DNA of 34,624 bases from an uncultured Clostridia bacterium (GTDB taxonomy: Bacteria > Bacillota > Clostridia > Christensenellales > Borkfalkiaceae). Position numbers and translations under genes: made by a program. Of the stretch, positions 22,859 to 31,243 are shown piece by piece. The first letter of the stretch is position 1. Every line of letters starts with the position of its first letter. The stretch is taken from the NCBI GenBank assembly GCA_947572415.1, contig CANPBT010000016.1, forward strand, positions 1 to 34,624. The letters run 5' to 3'. Below the pieces are notes generated by a model that did not search any database, was not told the DNA's origin, and saw nothing but the letters and a program-made list of their open reading frames with translations.

Positions 22859-22887
22859 ATTATATGACAATGCCTCAATAAAGTCAA
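22859..22887 (-). promoter_or_regulatory. Promoter of the ESCRT/TIR cargo operon
   Basis: Minus strand TTGACT (22882-22887), exactly 17 bp, TATAAT (22859-22864). This is a near-perfect sigma-A promoter 29 bp before the first gene, and no other strong promoter was found within the operon. Confidence 0.88.
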
Positions 22888-22933
22888 TACAATTTTGTAT
22901 ATTTTATTAGTATTATTTTGATACAGTTTTGTA
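22887..22933. promoter_or_regulatory. Two operator-like near-palindromes
   Basis: ATACAATTTTGTA (22887-22899) and ATACAGTTTTGTA (22921-22933) differ by one base and are 34 bp apart. Each is nearly symmetric (ATACAA/TTGTAT). The first abuts the -35 box. They are likely sites for the XRE protein. Confidence 0.6.
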
Positions 22934-22955
22934 AATTGGTAATTCTAATAAATTT

Positions 22956-22978
22956 ATGTCCCGGTTTGACCGAGACAT
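22956..22978. repeat. Inverted repeat near the right end of the element
   Basis: ATGTC-c-CGGT-ttg-ACCG-a-GACAT is an interrupted 9-bp-arm dyad between the operon promoter and the right arm sites. It may be a terminator stopping incoming transcription, or a binding site for an excision factor; no T-tract follows. Confidence 0.45.
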
Positions 22979-23029
22979 TTAAACAATTAACTAAAAAGAC
23001 TTTCAAAGTTCCTTTCTATTTTATTTCTT

Positions 23030-23046
23030 GGGGCAAGGCTGGGGCA
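23030..23046 (+). repeat. Putative right arm-type integrase sites
   Basis: GGGGCA at 23030-23035 and 23041-23046, 11 bp apart, in the same orientation as the pair at 7700-7717 and about 80 bp from the attR core. Confidence 0.55.
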
Positions 23047-23127
23047 AGACATTTGAAATACACTATATCTAGTAGTATTTTTCCTATATTTCCACAATAT
23101 ATTGTATTTTTATCCTTTTTCAGGATT

Positions 23128-23152
23128 GTTCAAGTCCCGTCACCTCAACCAA
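23128..23152. repeat. attR, second copy of the 25-bp tRNA 3' end
   Basis: Identical to 7577-7601; the rest of the tRNA is absent, so this is the displaced half-site at the right end of the element. Confidence 0.93.
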
Positions 23153-23160
23153 ATCAAAAT

Positions 23161-23222
23161 AATCCGAACTCGTCAAGGGTAATTGTTTCCCGCGATTGGT
23201 TCGGATTTATTTTATATTTTAA
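23161..23222 (+). terminator. Displaced original terminator of tRNA-Pro
   Basis: AATCCGAAC (23161-23169) pairs with GTTCGGATT (23199-23207), with further GGG/CCC pairing inside, then TTTATTTTAT. It lies nine bases after attR, where a tRNA terminator would have been before integration. Confidence 0.7.
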
Positions 23223-23300
23223 TTTAATATAAAAAGAAAGCTATAATCAAAAAATTGCATTTTATTTTTTCAAAAAATTTAATAATTTATTTAAAAGTAA

Positions 23301-23540
23301 ATAAATTACAATATCAATAGCCAAACATTACAATTAACAGAGAAAATTGAATATACAGAAAAGATGATTACTAAGGCAATTTCCAAACTAAATCCGCCCA
23401 CTCTTTCAATTAAGGGAGTAAGCGCTATTTCCGCTGCAATTATCCTTACGGAATACGGTGACGTAAACCGTTTTTCTTCTCCGAACGCAATGTTGTCTTT
23501 TGCTGGACTTGAAGCCATATTCTATATGCATAAACCTTGA
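23301..23540 (+). pseudogene. IS110-family transposase C-terminal remnant
   Basis: An open plus-strand frame with no start codon encodes NPPTLSIKGVSAISAAIILT followed by EYGDVNRFSSPNAMLSFAGLE. This matches the C-terminal transposase_20 domain of IS110/IS1111 elements, whose usual form is SIPGIGxxxAaxIlaEiGDxxRFxspxxLlayaGL. About 60 residues remain, ending at TGA 23538-23540 without the rest of the motif. The N-terminal DEDD domain is missing, so it is non-functional. An opposite-strand ORF over the same bases is a shadow. Confidence 0.7.
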
Positions 23541-23654
23541 AAATACTTAATATTTACCTATTATTTAGTTGTTTCATGCGGAAATTTAATGATTTTATAC
23601 ATTATGTACAAATCGTGTGCCAAACTAACCGACACAAGATTTCGACCGAGTTTA

Positions 23655-23680
23655 AAGCCGCGACTTCAAAGTCGCGGCTT
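23655..23680. terminator. Terminator-like hairpin after the glycan operon
   Basis: AAGCCGCGACTT (23655-23666) and AAGTCGCGGCTT (23669-23680) form a perfect 12-bp stem with a two-base loop, 34 bp past the GH42 stop codon. The T-tract is poor on both sides, so it may act as an mRNA-stabilising end. Confidence 0.75.
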
Positions 23681-23713
23681 CATTACTTTAATGCTACATT
23701 AGAGAATTATTAT

Positions 23714-25654
23714 TTACTTTACGAATACAAATACATCGTAAGGCATTATATTAACCCTTCCGCAAAACGGCTTGCCTGATATCAGGTCGGTATAATCTCC
23801 GTCTAAAACTATAAATCCGGCTTTATTTTCTATCTCTGCCGCTATTATTCCGCAAAAGCCGCCGCTACGCTCGACCAGCACGATATTGCTGCTCGCTTCG
23901 GCGATTGGTTTTCTGTTTACAAGTTTTAATAAATCTTTTTCCGAAATTACACTTCCTACTAAAATGACCTTACCTTTCCCCACCTTCTTTTCGGTTATGA
24001 CCGAAAACGGCGCAAATTCACCTTCGGAATAAGCTACAAGGCTCTTTGTGCCCTCTTTACATTCGTAAGCATCGAAACAACAACCGACAGAGCACGTTTC
24101 GCCATCGTTCCATTTCGCCTTAAACACGTCGTTATCTATCGGCTTTTGATATTTTGTATATACGCCCACAAGTTCTTCCAAAAAACCGTACGGGGCATCC
24201 GTATACTTACTTACGTTACCATTCATAATATCCGTCATCGGCCCGACGATCCAAATTCCGCCCCGCTCTACCCACTCCACGACGCGGGCCTTAAAATCGT
24301 TTTCGTCCGCCGTAGTAAGAAAGGGCGAGATCAACACCTCGTACCCGTCCAACCCGTGCGGCGTGTCAATGACATCTGTGTTGTAATGGCGGAGCGCCCT
24401 ATGATATACATCGATAATTGTTTGGCGGTAATCTAAATTTTTAACAAGCGGCGCAACTTTAAGATTGATTGCCGAAGTCGAGGAAAAATGCAACGCAATT
24501 TTACTCTCGATTTTTGTACCGTTAAGAAGTTTTTCACACTTTTTTAAATCATCGGCAGCCCTTTTCACCTCTTCCGTCACCCTGTAACTTCTGCCTGCCG
24601 AAGAATACAGCGCGCCGTGTCCAAGTTCGTGACCGTTCGGATGAGTACGGAAGAGCCAATACAAATTCATTTCCGCACCCTTTGCAAACGGTAACCAAGT
24701 ATTGACGTAACAGTTCCCCTCGGGGCGGTACCCGTTGTCGGCGTATTCGCTCCCGTTCCAGCCGACCTGCGTTTCCGTTACCCAAAAAGGTTTATCTTTT
24801 ACGCAACGCAAAAAGTCGTAGGCAAACGCGTTGGTATACAGTCTGTCTGCAACATCGTAATGATTATACTGCACAACGTCGAGCTTTTTATTTATGGCAT
24901 AATAGTCCAATAAATCGTCGGGCATCATGTCCGTGCCTATATTTGTACAACCGTATTTCCGCAAAATTTCCGTTTGTTCGTCAACATACGAGAATATAAG
25001 ACTGCATTGGTAATCCCACCACGCCTTTCTGAGCGACGGATGCCTCCACTCGTCGGGATACGGCGGCTGCACGTCGTCAAATGATTTATACTCCAACGAC
25101 CAGCGCGTCAGTCCCCAAGCCTTGTTTAATTTCTCCGGTGTACCGAATTTGTTTTTAAGAAACTTTCTGAATCCCTTTTTACAGCTTTCGCAATAGCAAC
25201 CGTCCTGATAGGGAAAGAGCTCGTTATCTATTTGCCAACCTAAAATTGCCTCATCCCCTGCAAAAGTTTTTGCCATCTCTTCGACTATAAGCGCATTCTT
25301 TTCGCGGGCGACGGAAGAGGATTTGCAAACGTGGCAGCGGCTTGATACGTTTTGTCTTTGGTTATCGGGCGTCACCCTGCGCATTTGGGGATATTTGTCC
25401 AACATCCACCTCGGCGGGGTGCAAGTGGGCGTGCACATCACTGTATAAATTCCGTTTTCGTAAAGTTTTTTCACTACCTTTTTAAGCCAGGAAAAATCGA
25501 ATTTGCCCTCTTCGGGTTCCATTTTTCCCCAGGCAAATTCGCCGACGCGCAAACAGTTTATACCTAACTCCTTGCAACGCGCTATATCTTTATTTATCTC
25601 GGCCTCTTCCCACATTTCGGGGTAATATGCCGCGCCTATAAATAAACTTTTCAT
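23714..25654 (-). CDS. GH42 beta-galactosidase
   Basis: Retaining glycosidase, 646 residues, the normal size. The TIM barrel starts at GAAYYPEMW and contains LRVGEFAWGKMEP. The acid/base is Glu145 in GWQIDNELF and the nucleophile Glu294 in FWVTETQVGWNG. The cysteines of the GH42 zinc cluster are present (Cys107 or 110, then 153, 155, 158 in CYCESC). A trimerization domain (about 395-600) and a small beta C-terminal domain follow. No signal peptide, so it acts on imported oligosaccharide in the cytoplasm. It is last in the operon, 23 bp after the GH31 gene, with GGAG upstream. Some GH42 members are alpha-L-arabinopyranosidases, which cannot be excluded. Confidence 0.93.
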   Translation of the reverse strand: MKSLFIGAAYYPEMWEEAEINKDIARCKELGINCLRVGEFAWGKMEPEEGKFDFSWLKKVVKKLYENGIYTVMCTPTCTPPRWMLDKYPQMRRVTPDNQRQNVSSRCHVCKSSSVAREKNALIVEEMAKTFAGDEAILGWQIDNELFPYQDGCYCESCKKGFRKFLKNKFGTPEKLNKAWGLTRWSLEYKSFDDVQPPYPDEWRHPSLRKAWWDYQCSLIFSYVDEQTEILRKYGCTNIGTDMMPDDLLDYYAINKKLDVVQYNHYDVADRLYTNAFAYDFLRCVKDKPFWVTETQVGWNGSEYADNGYRPEGNCYVNTWLPFAKGAEMNLYWLFRTHPNGHELGHGALYSSAGRSYRVTEEVKRAADDLKKCEKLLNGTKIESKIALHFSSTSAINLKVAPLVKNLDYRQTIIDVYHRALRHYNTDVIDTPHGLDGYEVLISPFLTTADENDFKARVVEWVERGGIWIVGPMTDIMNGNVSKYTDAPYGFLEELVGVYTKYQKPIDNDVFKAKWNDGETCSVGCCFDAYECKEGTKSLVAYSEGEFAPFSVITEKKVGKGKVILVGSVISEKDLLKLVNRKPIAEASSNIVLVERSGGFCGIIAAEIENKAGFIVLDGDYTDLISGKPFCGRVNIMPYDVFVFVK

Positions 25655-25677
25655 AACAACCGCTCTCCATTTATAAT

Positions 25678-28185
25678 TTAGTCCAGTATAAATTTTATTT
25701 TGTAATTTTCGTCCGAACGAACTATAAGTTTAAAAATTACAGTATCCGAATCGGGCGCAACTTTTGCAGTGTTAAGCGGAAATATTGACGAATCTCTTTT
25801 TTCTGTTTCAAATAAAGCGTCTTTACCGTTGACCGTAACCCGGCTTATTTTTTCACTGTTTAATAAATGAACCTTAAAATTAATTTCGCGTTCCGCAAAA
25901 CATTTTTCGCCTTTAAAACTGCCCTCCGCTTTGTAAAGACTGACTACGTATGCGTTGCACTGCTTACAATATTCCGCAGCGAAACGGCTCTTTCTGAACC
26001 GTCCGAGTTTGTAAGCAGTAGTTTCGCCGTCATCCTCGTATAAATATCCTCTGTCGGTTGACTGTTTATCAGGATAAAAATCGTAAACGAGCTTATCCCA
26101 TTTTTGTTCTTTTGTGTTCTTTGCCTCATAAGCAAGCGGAATAAGCGCACCTAACCGGATAAAGAGCGGCATTTCGCACAAGCCGAACGCCCTACGCACG
26201 CTTTTTCCGCCGTTATACACTTTCCCGCCGAACACGTCCAGCCACCTTCCCGCGGGCAGATAAATTTCGGTAATATCGCTGCAATCCGCGTCACAATAAA
26301 GCCCTATAGCAGCTTCGCCGTCTGCCTGAAAATATTCTATTTCGATGGAGTGCTCTATATCCTTTTGAACTGTTCCCAAAGGGAAAAACATTGCGGGATG
26401 TGTAGTCTTATCCTCGTGTACCTTTACGCCGTCAATCCATACCGTAGCCCCGTCGTCGCTCCGCAATACAAGTCTTTTATCTTTATCGAATTTGACAGTT
26501 GTTTTAAAACGCGCGGAAAAATTGTACACGGGCACGCCCTTTTCCGGCGAAACATGATCAAGATTGATATCGAGTTTATGATACTCGGCTGTCGCTATCG
26601 GTTCACCTTTCAGCTCTCTGCCGTTATAGTAAACGGCTGATATGGGACTCGTAAAATATTTTTCTTCAATTACGTCGAACAAAGCCCCGACAATTGGTTT
26701 GATTAATATATCGTTGCCGAGCATATACTCGTCGTTAAGTTTTAAAGCCCTTTTATCTTCGGGATACTCCCATCCCAACGCTTTGAAAATCGGCTCGCCC
26801 GTTTCGTAAGCATTATAGGCGTTTTTGTAAATTACGGGCAGTAATCTATAACGCAAATTGTTGTATTCTCTTACAATATTAAGTGTTTCTTCGTCGTAAA
26901 CCCAAGGCTCACGCGTGCGTTCAACTGAATTAGTGCAGTGCGGACGGAATACGGGCGAAAGCGCGCCGTACTGCATCCAACGGATAAAAAGCTCTTTATC
27001 GGGATTACCCAAATGACCGCCGCAATCCGAGTTCATATAGGGGATAGCGTTGTCTCCGCACTTAATCAAGCTGTCTATTTCCTGTGCAAGGAAATTAGGT
27101 AAACTGTCTATATCCCCCGTCCACTGTATGGAATACCTATGGCTTGCGCTGTCGGTTATGCCCGAGTACGTTCCGTTGAAAATATTAACAATGTTGCCCA
27201 TTATTACGGGACGGCGGTAGACTTCTTTGCTTCCCGCCTGCTTTTGATAGTGATGACGCGTTATATCTTCGAAAAGATATAACCCCAAAGTTTCGTGAGG
27301 CACGTTGAACGAGGGTGAAATAAGTTTGGTAAGCCAATTCCTGTCGTACCACCAAATATCCAATCCCTTGTCCATTAACGACTGCAAATTTCTTTCCCTG
27401 TACTCTATTTCCTCAGGCGCGAAAACCTGAGTTCCGTTTACAGGTTCGGGGTGGTCGTTAAACATTATTTCCACGCCGTGCTCGTGCGCGAAATCCATAA
27501 ACCTTTTCATATCGGGGAAAAGTTTTGTATTTATATCGTAACCCCAGCCGTGCTCACAAGAACGCCAATCGGTGTCTATTACCATTACATCCAAAGGCAC
27601 GTTATGTTTTTCGTAATCCAATATTAGCTGCTTTGCCTCTTCTTCGGTATAAGCGTAATATTTGCTGTTCCAACCGCCCAAAACAGAAAGGCGCACCAGC
27701 TCCGGCTTGCCCGTAAGCTCTACGTACAGCTTACGCAAAAACTTTGCATCTTTTTTGCAAAGCAATAAATATACGTCCTGAACGTTTTCCTCTATTTTAT
27801 ATTCGCCTTTTCTGTCAACGGAATAACCGCCCTCGGGAATAATTATACGTGGCGTGTCGGAAATCGCGAAAACTTCGGGGGTTTTATATAATGAAGGCAG
27901 TTCGCCCGAATTTGCAAGTTTTTTATATGTATATACTTTATTGCCGTTTTTATAAAGGCATACTCCCGCAAGCGATTTTGCGTTTTCGGGTACGTATAAT
28001 TCATATTCCCCGAAAACTATCGCGCCGTTTTTTAGCGCGTATGTGACCTTGGTATCGTAATTTGATTTATTCGGAATAAAAAAGGTGTTATCGTTGCAGA
28101 ACTTTCCTAATTCACCGTATTCTATGCGTATAATATTTTCGCTTAAAAACTGTACCCTTACGTTACCCGATATTATCTGTTCCAT
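25678..28185 (-). CDS. GH31 alpha-glycosidase with PA14-like insert
   Basis: 835 residues, no signal peptide. An N-terminal beta-sandwich (1-160) precedes the barrel, with LGGWNSKYYAYTEEE and VPLDVMVIDTDWR. The nucleophile is Asp281 in GLDIWWYDRNW and the probable acid/base is Asp358 in QWTGDID. PVFRPHCTNS closes the site. At about 510-635 a PA14-like domain (SDDGATVWIDGVKV) interrupts the usual beta domains; such inserts are known in GH31 alpha-xylosidases, where they extend the substrate pocket. The WWYDRNW form is not the usual WxDMNE of alpha-glucosidases, so the exact substrate (xylosyl, galactosyl or glucosyl) is open. The ribosome-binding site is AAGGAAA. Confidence 0.88.
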   Translation of the reverse strand: MEQIISGNVRVQFLSENIIRIEYGELGKFCNDNTFFIPNKSNYDTKVTYALKNGAIVFGEYELYVPENAKSLAGVCLYKNGNKVYTYKKLANSGELPSLYKTPEVFAISDTPRIIIPEGGYSVDRKGEYKIEENVQDVYLLLCKKDAKFLRKLYVELTGKPELVRLSVLGGWNSKYYAYTEEEAKQLILDYEKHNVPLDVMVIDTDWRSCEHGWGYDINTKLFPDMKRFMDFAHEHGVEIMFNDHPEPVNGTQVFAPEEIEYRERNLQSLMDKGLDIWWYDRNWLTKLISPSFNVPHETLGLYLFEDITRHHYQKQAGSKEVYRRPVIMGNIVNIFNGTYSGITDSASHRYSIQWTGDIDSLPNFLAQEIDSLIKCGDNAIPYMNSDCGGHLGNPDKELFIRWMQYGALSPVFRPHCTNSVERTREPWVYDEETLNIVREYNNLRYRLLPVIYKNAYNAYETGEPIFKALGWEYPEDKRALKLNDEYMLGNDILIKPIVGALFDVIEEKYFTSPISAVYYNGRELKGEPIATAEYHKLDINLDHVSPEKGVPVYNFSARFKTTVKFDKDKRLVLRSDDGATVWIDGVKVHEDKTTHPAMFFPLGTVQKDIEHSIEIEYFQADGEAAIGLYCDADCSDITEIYLPAGRWLDVFGGKVYNGGKSVRRAFGLCEMPLFIRLGALIPLAYEAKNTKEQKWDKLVYDFYPDKQSTDRGYLYEDDGETTAYKLGRFRKSRFAAEYCKQCNAYVVSLYKAEGSFKGEKCFAEREINFKVHLLNSEKISRVTVNGKDALFETEKRDSSIFPLNTAKVAPDSDTVIFKLIVRSDENYKIKFILD

Positions 28186-28206
28186 ATTCTTTTTCCTTAT
28201 TAATTA

Positions 28207-29253
28207 TTACAGAAAACTCTTTAAAAATTCGCGAAAGATACCGTATCCGTATTCGTTGGGGTGAACGCCGTCGCAATGAAAACAGCTTTCACTGCTTTCC
28301 GCAATGAGTCCGTTCCAATCCACAACTTTAACCCCGAACTGTTCCGCCGAATTTTCAAGCGTTTTGTTAAACCTGTCTTCCAACTCTTTAAGCTCGCCGA
28401 AATTGGGCGCATGTACCGTTTTTATAACATATATCTGCGCTTCGGGGAAAATCTTCTTTGTGAGCTTCAAAAATTCAATATAATGCTCAAATGTACTTAC
28501 ATCGTTTCTGTTCGAGTGCAAATCGTTAAAGCCGAGGTTGACTACTATTTTTTTAAACTGCGGCAACACCTTTAAGCGCGGCAGATAATTGCCCCAATCA
28601 CTAAAAGTAGAACCGCCTATACCCGCGTTTGCGTAGCTTTCGGGGAAACAGGCGGAAAACTTGTTGACGCCCGCATAGTCCTGCGCCTCGGCAAGCTCGA
28701 AATAAGAATCTCCCAAAAACAGCACGTCCGCATTATCGGCGTTTGTATACTTTTCGCATACCTTTTTGATTACGGATTCCGCGTTCATATTTTTCCAATC
28801 GCAGAAAAATTCCATTTCGGGCGTATATCCCTCTAAAAGCGGCTCTTTAAACTCGCCCTTGTATTCGCCTATGACCGACAACCCCGAAAAGAAAGCTTTT
28901 CTAAAATGAGTGGGTTTACCGTCGGCGCCCTTATAATACATTACGCCGTTTCCGTAAATCCAATCCGTTTTTCTGTAATCGAATTTTCCGACGTACTTAT
29001 AGAGCACGTCCGAGGATACTGCCCCGCACGAACTTAGAGTTGACAGCGTAAAATCTTGCTGACCGTAACCGAGTTTTTCGAAGTTTTTTCCGTCGTAATA
29101 TATCTCGCCCGAATAAACAGAACCCTCGCCGTATTTTATTTGGCCGAAGCCCTTGCATGGCTTGCCCTTTTTAAATTCGCCTTCGGGCACGAAATACCAT
29201 ACTCCCTCGGAGTTGGTTTTGAAACTATCGAAAATTTTAATATTTTTGTTCAT
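28207..29253 (-). CDS. SGNH/GDSL esterase with MORN-like N-terminus
   Basis: 348 residues. The first half has MORN-like strands (GFGQIKYGEGSVYSGEIYYD at 35-54, then GYGQQDF and YGNGVMYYKG). The second half is an SGNH hydrolase: Ser183 in FLGDSYFE, Gly in NAGIGGS (209-215), Asn243 in LGFNDL and the Asp328/His331 pair in DGVHPNEYG. It is probably a carbohydrate deacetylase or deacylase that removes ester groups so that the neighbouring glycosidases can act. There is no signal peptide. It lies six bases after the GH3 gene, without a strong ribosome-binding site, so it is probably coupled. Confidence 0.85.
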   Translation of the reverse strand: MNKNIKIFDSFKTNSEGVWYFVPEGEFKKGKPCKGFGQIKYGEGSVYSGEIYYDGKNFEKLGYGQQDFTLSTLSSCGAVSSDVLYKYVGKFDYRKTDWIYGNGVMYYKGADGKPTHFRKAFFSGLSVIGEYKGEFKEPLLEGYTPEMEFFCDWKNMNAESVIKKVCEKYTNADNADVLFLGDSYFELAEAQDYAGVNKFSACFPESYANAGIGGSTFSDWGNYLPRLKVLPQFKKIVVNLGFNDLHSNRNDVSTFEHYIEFLKLTKKIFPEAQIYVIKTVHAPNFGELKELEDRFNKTLENSAEQFGVKVVDWNGLIAESSESCFHCDGVHPNEYGYGIFREFLKSFL

Positions 29254-29259
29254 AGTATT

Positions 29260-31242
29260 TTAAATCTCTTTTATCGTTCCGTTTTTGATTTTGATTTTTC
29301 CTATAAGGCGAATATCCGCCGACGAAGCACCTACGAGAATTTCGTATATTCCGTCCTCTAATTCTCTTTTCGCGCCTTGATAAGACCAATAGGAAAACGC
29401 CAATTTATCGAGTTCGAGCGCGGTTTTTATCCTTTCACCCGCCTTTACGAAATATTTGGCAAAAGCCTTTAATTCCTTTACTGGGCGGCTTACGCACGAA
29501 CTTTTCGCACTAACGTAAACCTGAACAACTTCTTTTCCGTCTGTCGCCGAAGTATTTTTGAGCTCAAACGAAATTGTTACCTTTTCTCCGTCTGATGCTG
29601 TTTTTAAATTTTTGTACTCGAATTCGGAATAGGACAAGCCGTGACCGAACGGGAACAGCACGGGAACGCCGTATTTATCAAAGTAACGGTATCCGACAAA
29701 CAGCCCTTCCTCATAAACGGTAACTTTGCCGTCCATATATGATTTCGCCGCGGGGGTATCCTCATAGCGTACGGGAAAGGTTTCGGAAAGTTTGCCAGAC
29801 GGATTGACTTTGCCCGTCAATACATTAACAACGGCTTCTCCGCCGCGCTCCCCGGGAAATCCTGCCAGAACTACTGCCGCAACTTTATCAATCCATGCGC
29901 TCATATCAATCGGCGCGCCCGCAAACAATACCACAACAGTGTTTTTATTTACTTTCGCCGTATCGATAATTGTTCTTTCCTGCACGGGATGAAGCCCCAT
30001 ATACACTCTGTCTCCACCCTCGTTCTCGAAATATGCGCCTGTTCCCGCAAATACGATATTGACATCGCATATCTCGGCGTTATTTATCGCCGCGCCCGGA
30101 TTGTAACCGTATACGGTACATCTGTCTCCAAATGCAGGCTCGTAAATGATTTTTCCTCTATGAGCGGCGGAAAGCAATGCGGGGATATCGTATGGCGGAG
30201 TTAGTCGCGGTACATTTCCGGAACCGCCTCCGCAAACCTTAAGAGATTCCCCCGGACTTGCGTACTGACCGCACAGCGCTACGCTTTGCCCGTTTTGGAG
30301 CGGTAGTACCCCGTTGTTTTTTAATAATACTATTCCTTCTTCCTCAACCGTCTGGGTAAAGGAAATGCGTTCTTCGCGCGTGTACTTGCGCTTTTTACCC
30401 ATTGCAAGCTCTTTTACACCGTAGATATAGTCTAAGACTCTTTGGGCGCAGGAGTCGACCTCCGACTCGGAAATAACTCCGTTTTCAAAGTCGGAAACAA
30501 GCTTTTGATAGTTCTTTTCGGAAAAGGGCATTTCGAGGTCAAGCCCTGCCTTTGCAGCTTTGGCTCTGTCGTACACCGCATCCCAATCGGACATAATAAG
30601 TCCGTCAAACCCGAACTCATCGCGCAGGATTTTAAACCCATACGCATTTTCGGAGCCCTGTACTCCGTTGATTTTATTGTAGCTGCACATAACCGATTTT
30701 GGTTTCGCCTGTATTGCGATTTCAAACGGTTTTAAATAAATTTCCCGCAGTGTTCTTTCGTCCACGCAACTCGATTGCAGGTTTCTGTTATATTCGAGAT
30801 TATTACAGCAGAAATGCTTTACGCAAGCCGCCGCACCCTCCGCCTGCATTGCAGCAACGTATTCTCTTGCCATTATACCCGCAAGATAAGGATCCTCCGA
30901 AAAATATTCGAAATTGCGCCCGCATAGCGGACTGCGTTTGATATTCACCCCGGGGCCCAACAATACGTCCGCACCTGCGTCCAGACAGTCCTCGGCAACG
31001 CACTCGGCATATTTGCGGACGGCGTCCGTATCCCAGGTATTTGCAAGCATCTGTAGCGATGGATACGCAATCGAAGGTATATCCTTACCGTTTTCGTCGG
31101 GCATACGCACACCCATAGAAGCATCGGTCACTTTAACCTTTGGCAGTTTTCCGTCCAAATCGCAGGTATGCCAACTTCCGTCGCCGCATAAAAGCCGCAA
31201 TTTTTCTTTATAAGATAAATCTTTAACCGTAAGTTTTTTCAT
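29260..31242 (-). CDS. GH3 beta-glycosidase
   Basis: 660 residues, cytoplasmic. The N-terminal (alpha/beta)8 domain contains GPGVNIKRSPLCGRNFEYFS, KHFCCNNLEYNR and the nucleophile Asp219 in LIMSDWDAVYD. The alpha/beta sandwich follows with VVVLFAGAPIDMSAWID and GFPGERGG, and an FnIII-like C-terminal domain begins near FELKNTSATDGKEVVQVYV. The substrate is beta-glucoside or beta-xyloside by family; the sequence alone does not decide. It starts one base after the preceding stop with AAGGAC upstream, and shares the operon's glycan role. Confidence 0.94.
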   Translation of the reverse strand: MKKLTVKDLSYKEKLRLLCGDGSWHTCDLDGKLPKVKVTDASMGVRMPDENGKDIPSIAYPSLQMLANTWDTDAVRKYAECVAEDCLDAGADVLLGPGVNIKRSPLCGRNFEYFSEDPYLAGIMAREYVAAMQAEGAAACVKHFCCNNLEYNRNLQSSCVDERTLREIYLKPFEIAIQAKPKSVMCSYNKINGVQGSENAYGFKILRDEFGFDGLIMSDWDAVYDRAKAAKAGLDLEMPFSEKNYQKLVSDFENGVISESEVDSCAQRVLDYIYGVKELAMGKKRKYTREERISFTQTVEEEGIVLLKNNGVLPLQNGQSVALCGQYASPGESLKVCGGGSGNVPRLTPPYDIPALLSAAHRGKIIYEPAFGDRCTVYGYNPGAAINNAEICDVNIVFAGTGAYFENEGGDRVYMGLHPVQERTIIDTAKVNKNTVVVLFAGAPIDMSAWIDKVAAVVLAGFPGERGGEAVVNVLTGKVNPSGKLSETFPVRYEDTPAAKSYMDGKVTVYEEGLFVGYRYFDKYGVPVLFPFGHGLSYSEFEYKNLKTASDGEKVTISFELKNTSATDGKEVVQVYVSAKSSCVSRPVKELKAFAKYFVKAGERIKTALELDKLAFSYWSYQGAKRELEDGIYEILVGASSADIRLIGKIKIKNGTIKEI

Positions 31243-31243
31243 A

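Larger units (their letters stand above)
7577..23152. mobile_element. Integrative, probably mobilizable element in tRNA-Pro
   Basis: The element is bounded by 25-bp direct repeats of the tRNA 3' end, with one unit 15,551 bp long. The integrase sits next to attL and is transcribed towards it. The element brings its own tRNA terminator (7606-7646), while the original lies beyond attR (23161-23222). It carries a relaxase but no visible coupling protein or type IV secretion genes, so it would need a helper for transfer. The cargo is a single seven-gene operon with ESCRT-like, SPFH, TIR, AAA and protease products. All its genes are on the minus strand. Confidence 0.9.
23153..23713. other. Gene-free stretch right of attR
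   Basis: It contains the displaced tRNA terminator, about 70 bp of AT-rich sequence, the IS110 remnant, and the operon terminator at 23655-23680. No other supported gene is seen. Confidence 0.7.

Noticed and set aside
23128-23152. A second tRNA gene at the right end
   Set aside because: Only the T-loop/acceptor 3' end is present; no D-arm or anticodon arm lies upstream, so it is attR.
22918-23232. 104-codon plus-strand frame spanning the right end of the element
   Set aside because: It crosses the operators, arm sites, attR and the old tRNA terminator, so it is chance openness of AT-rich DNA.
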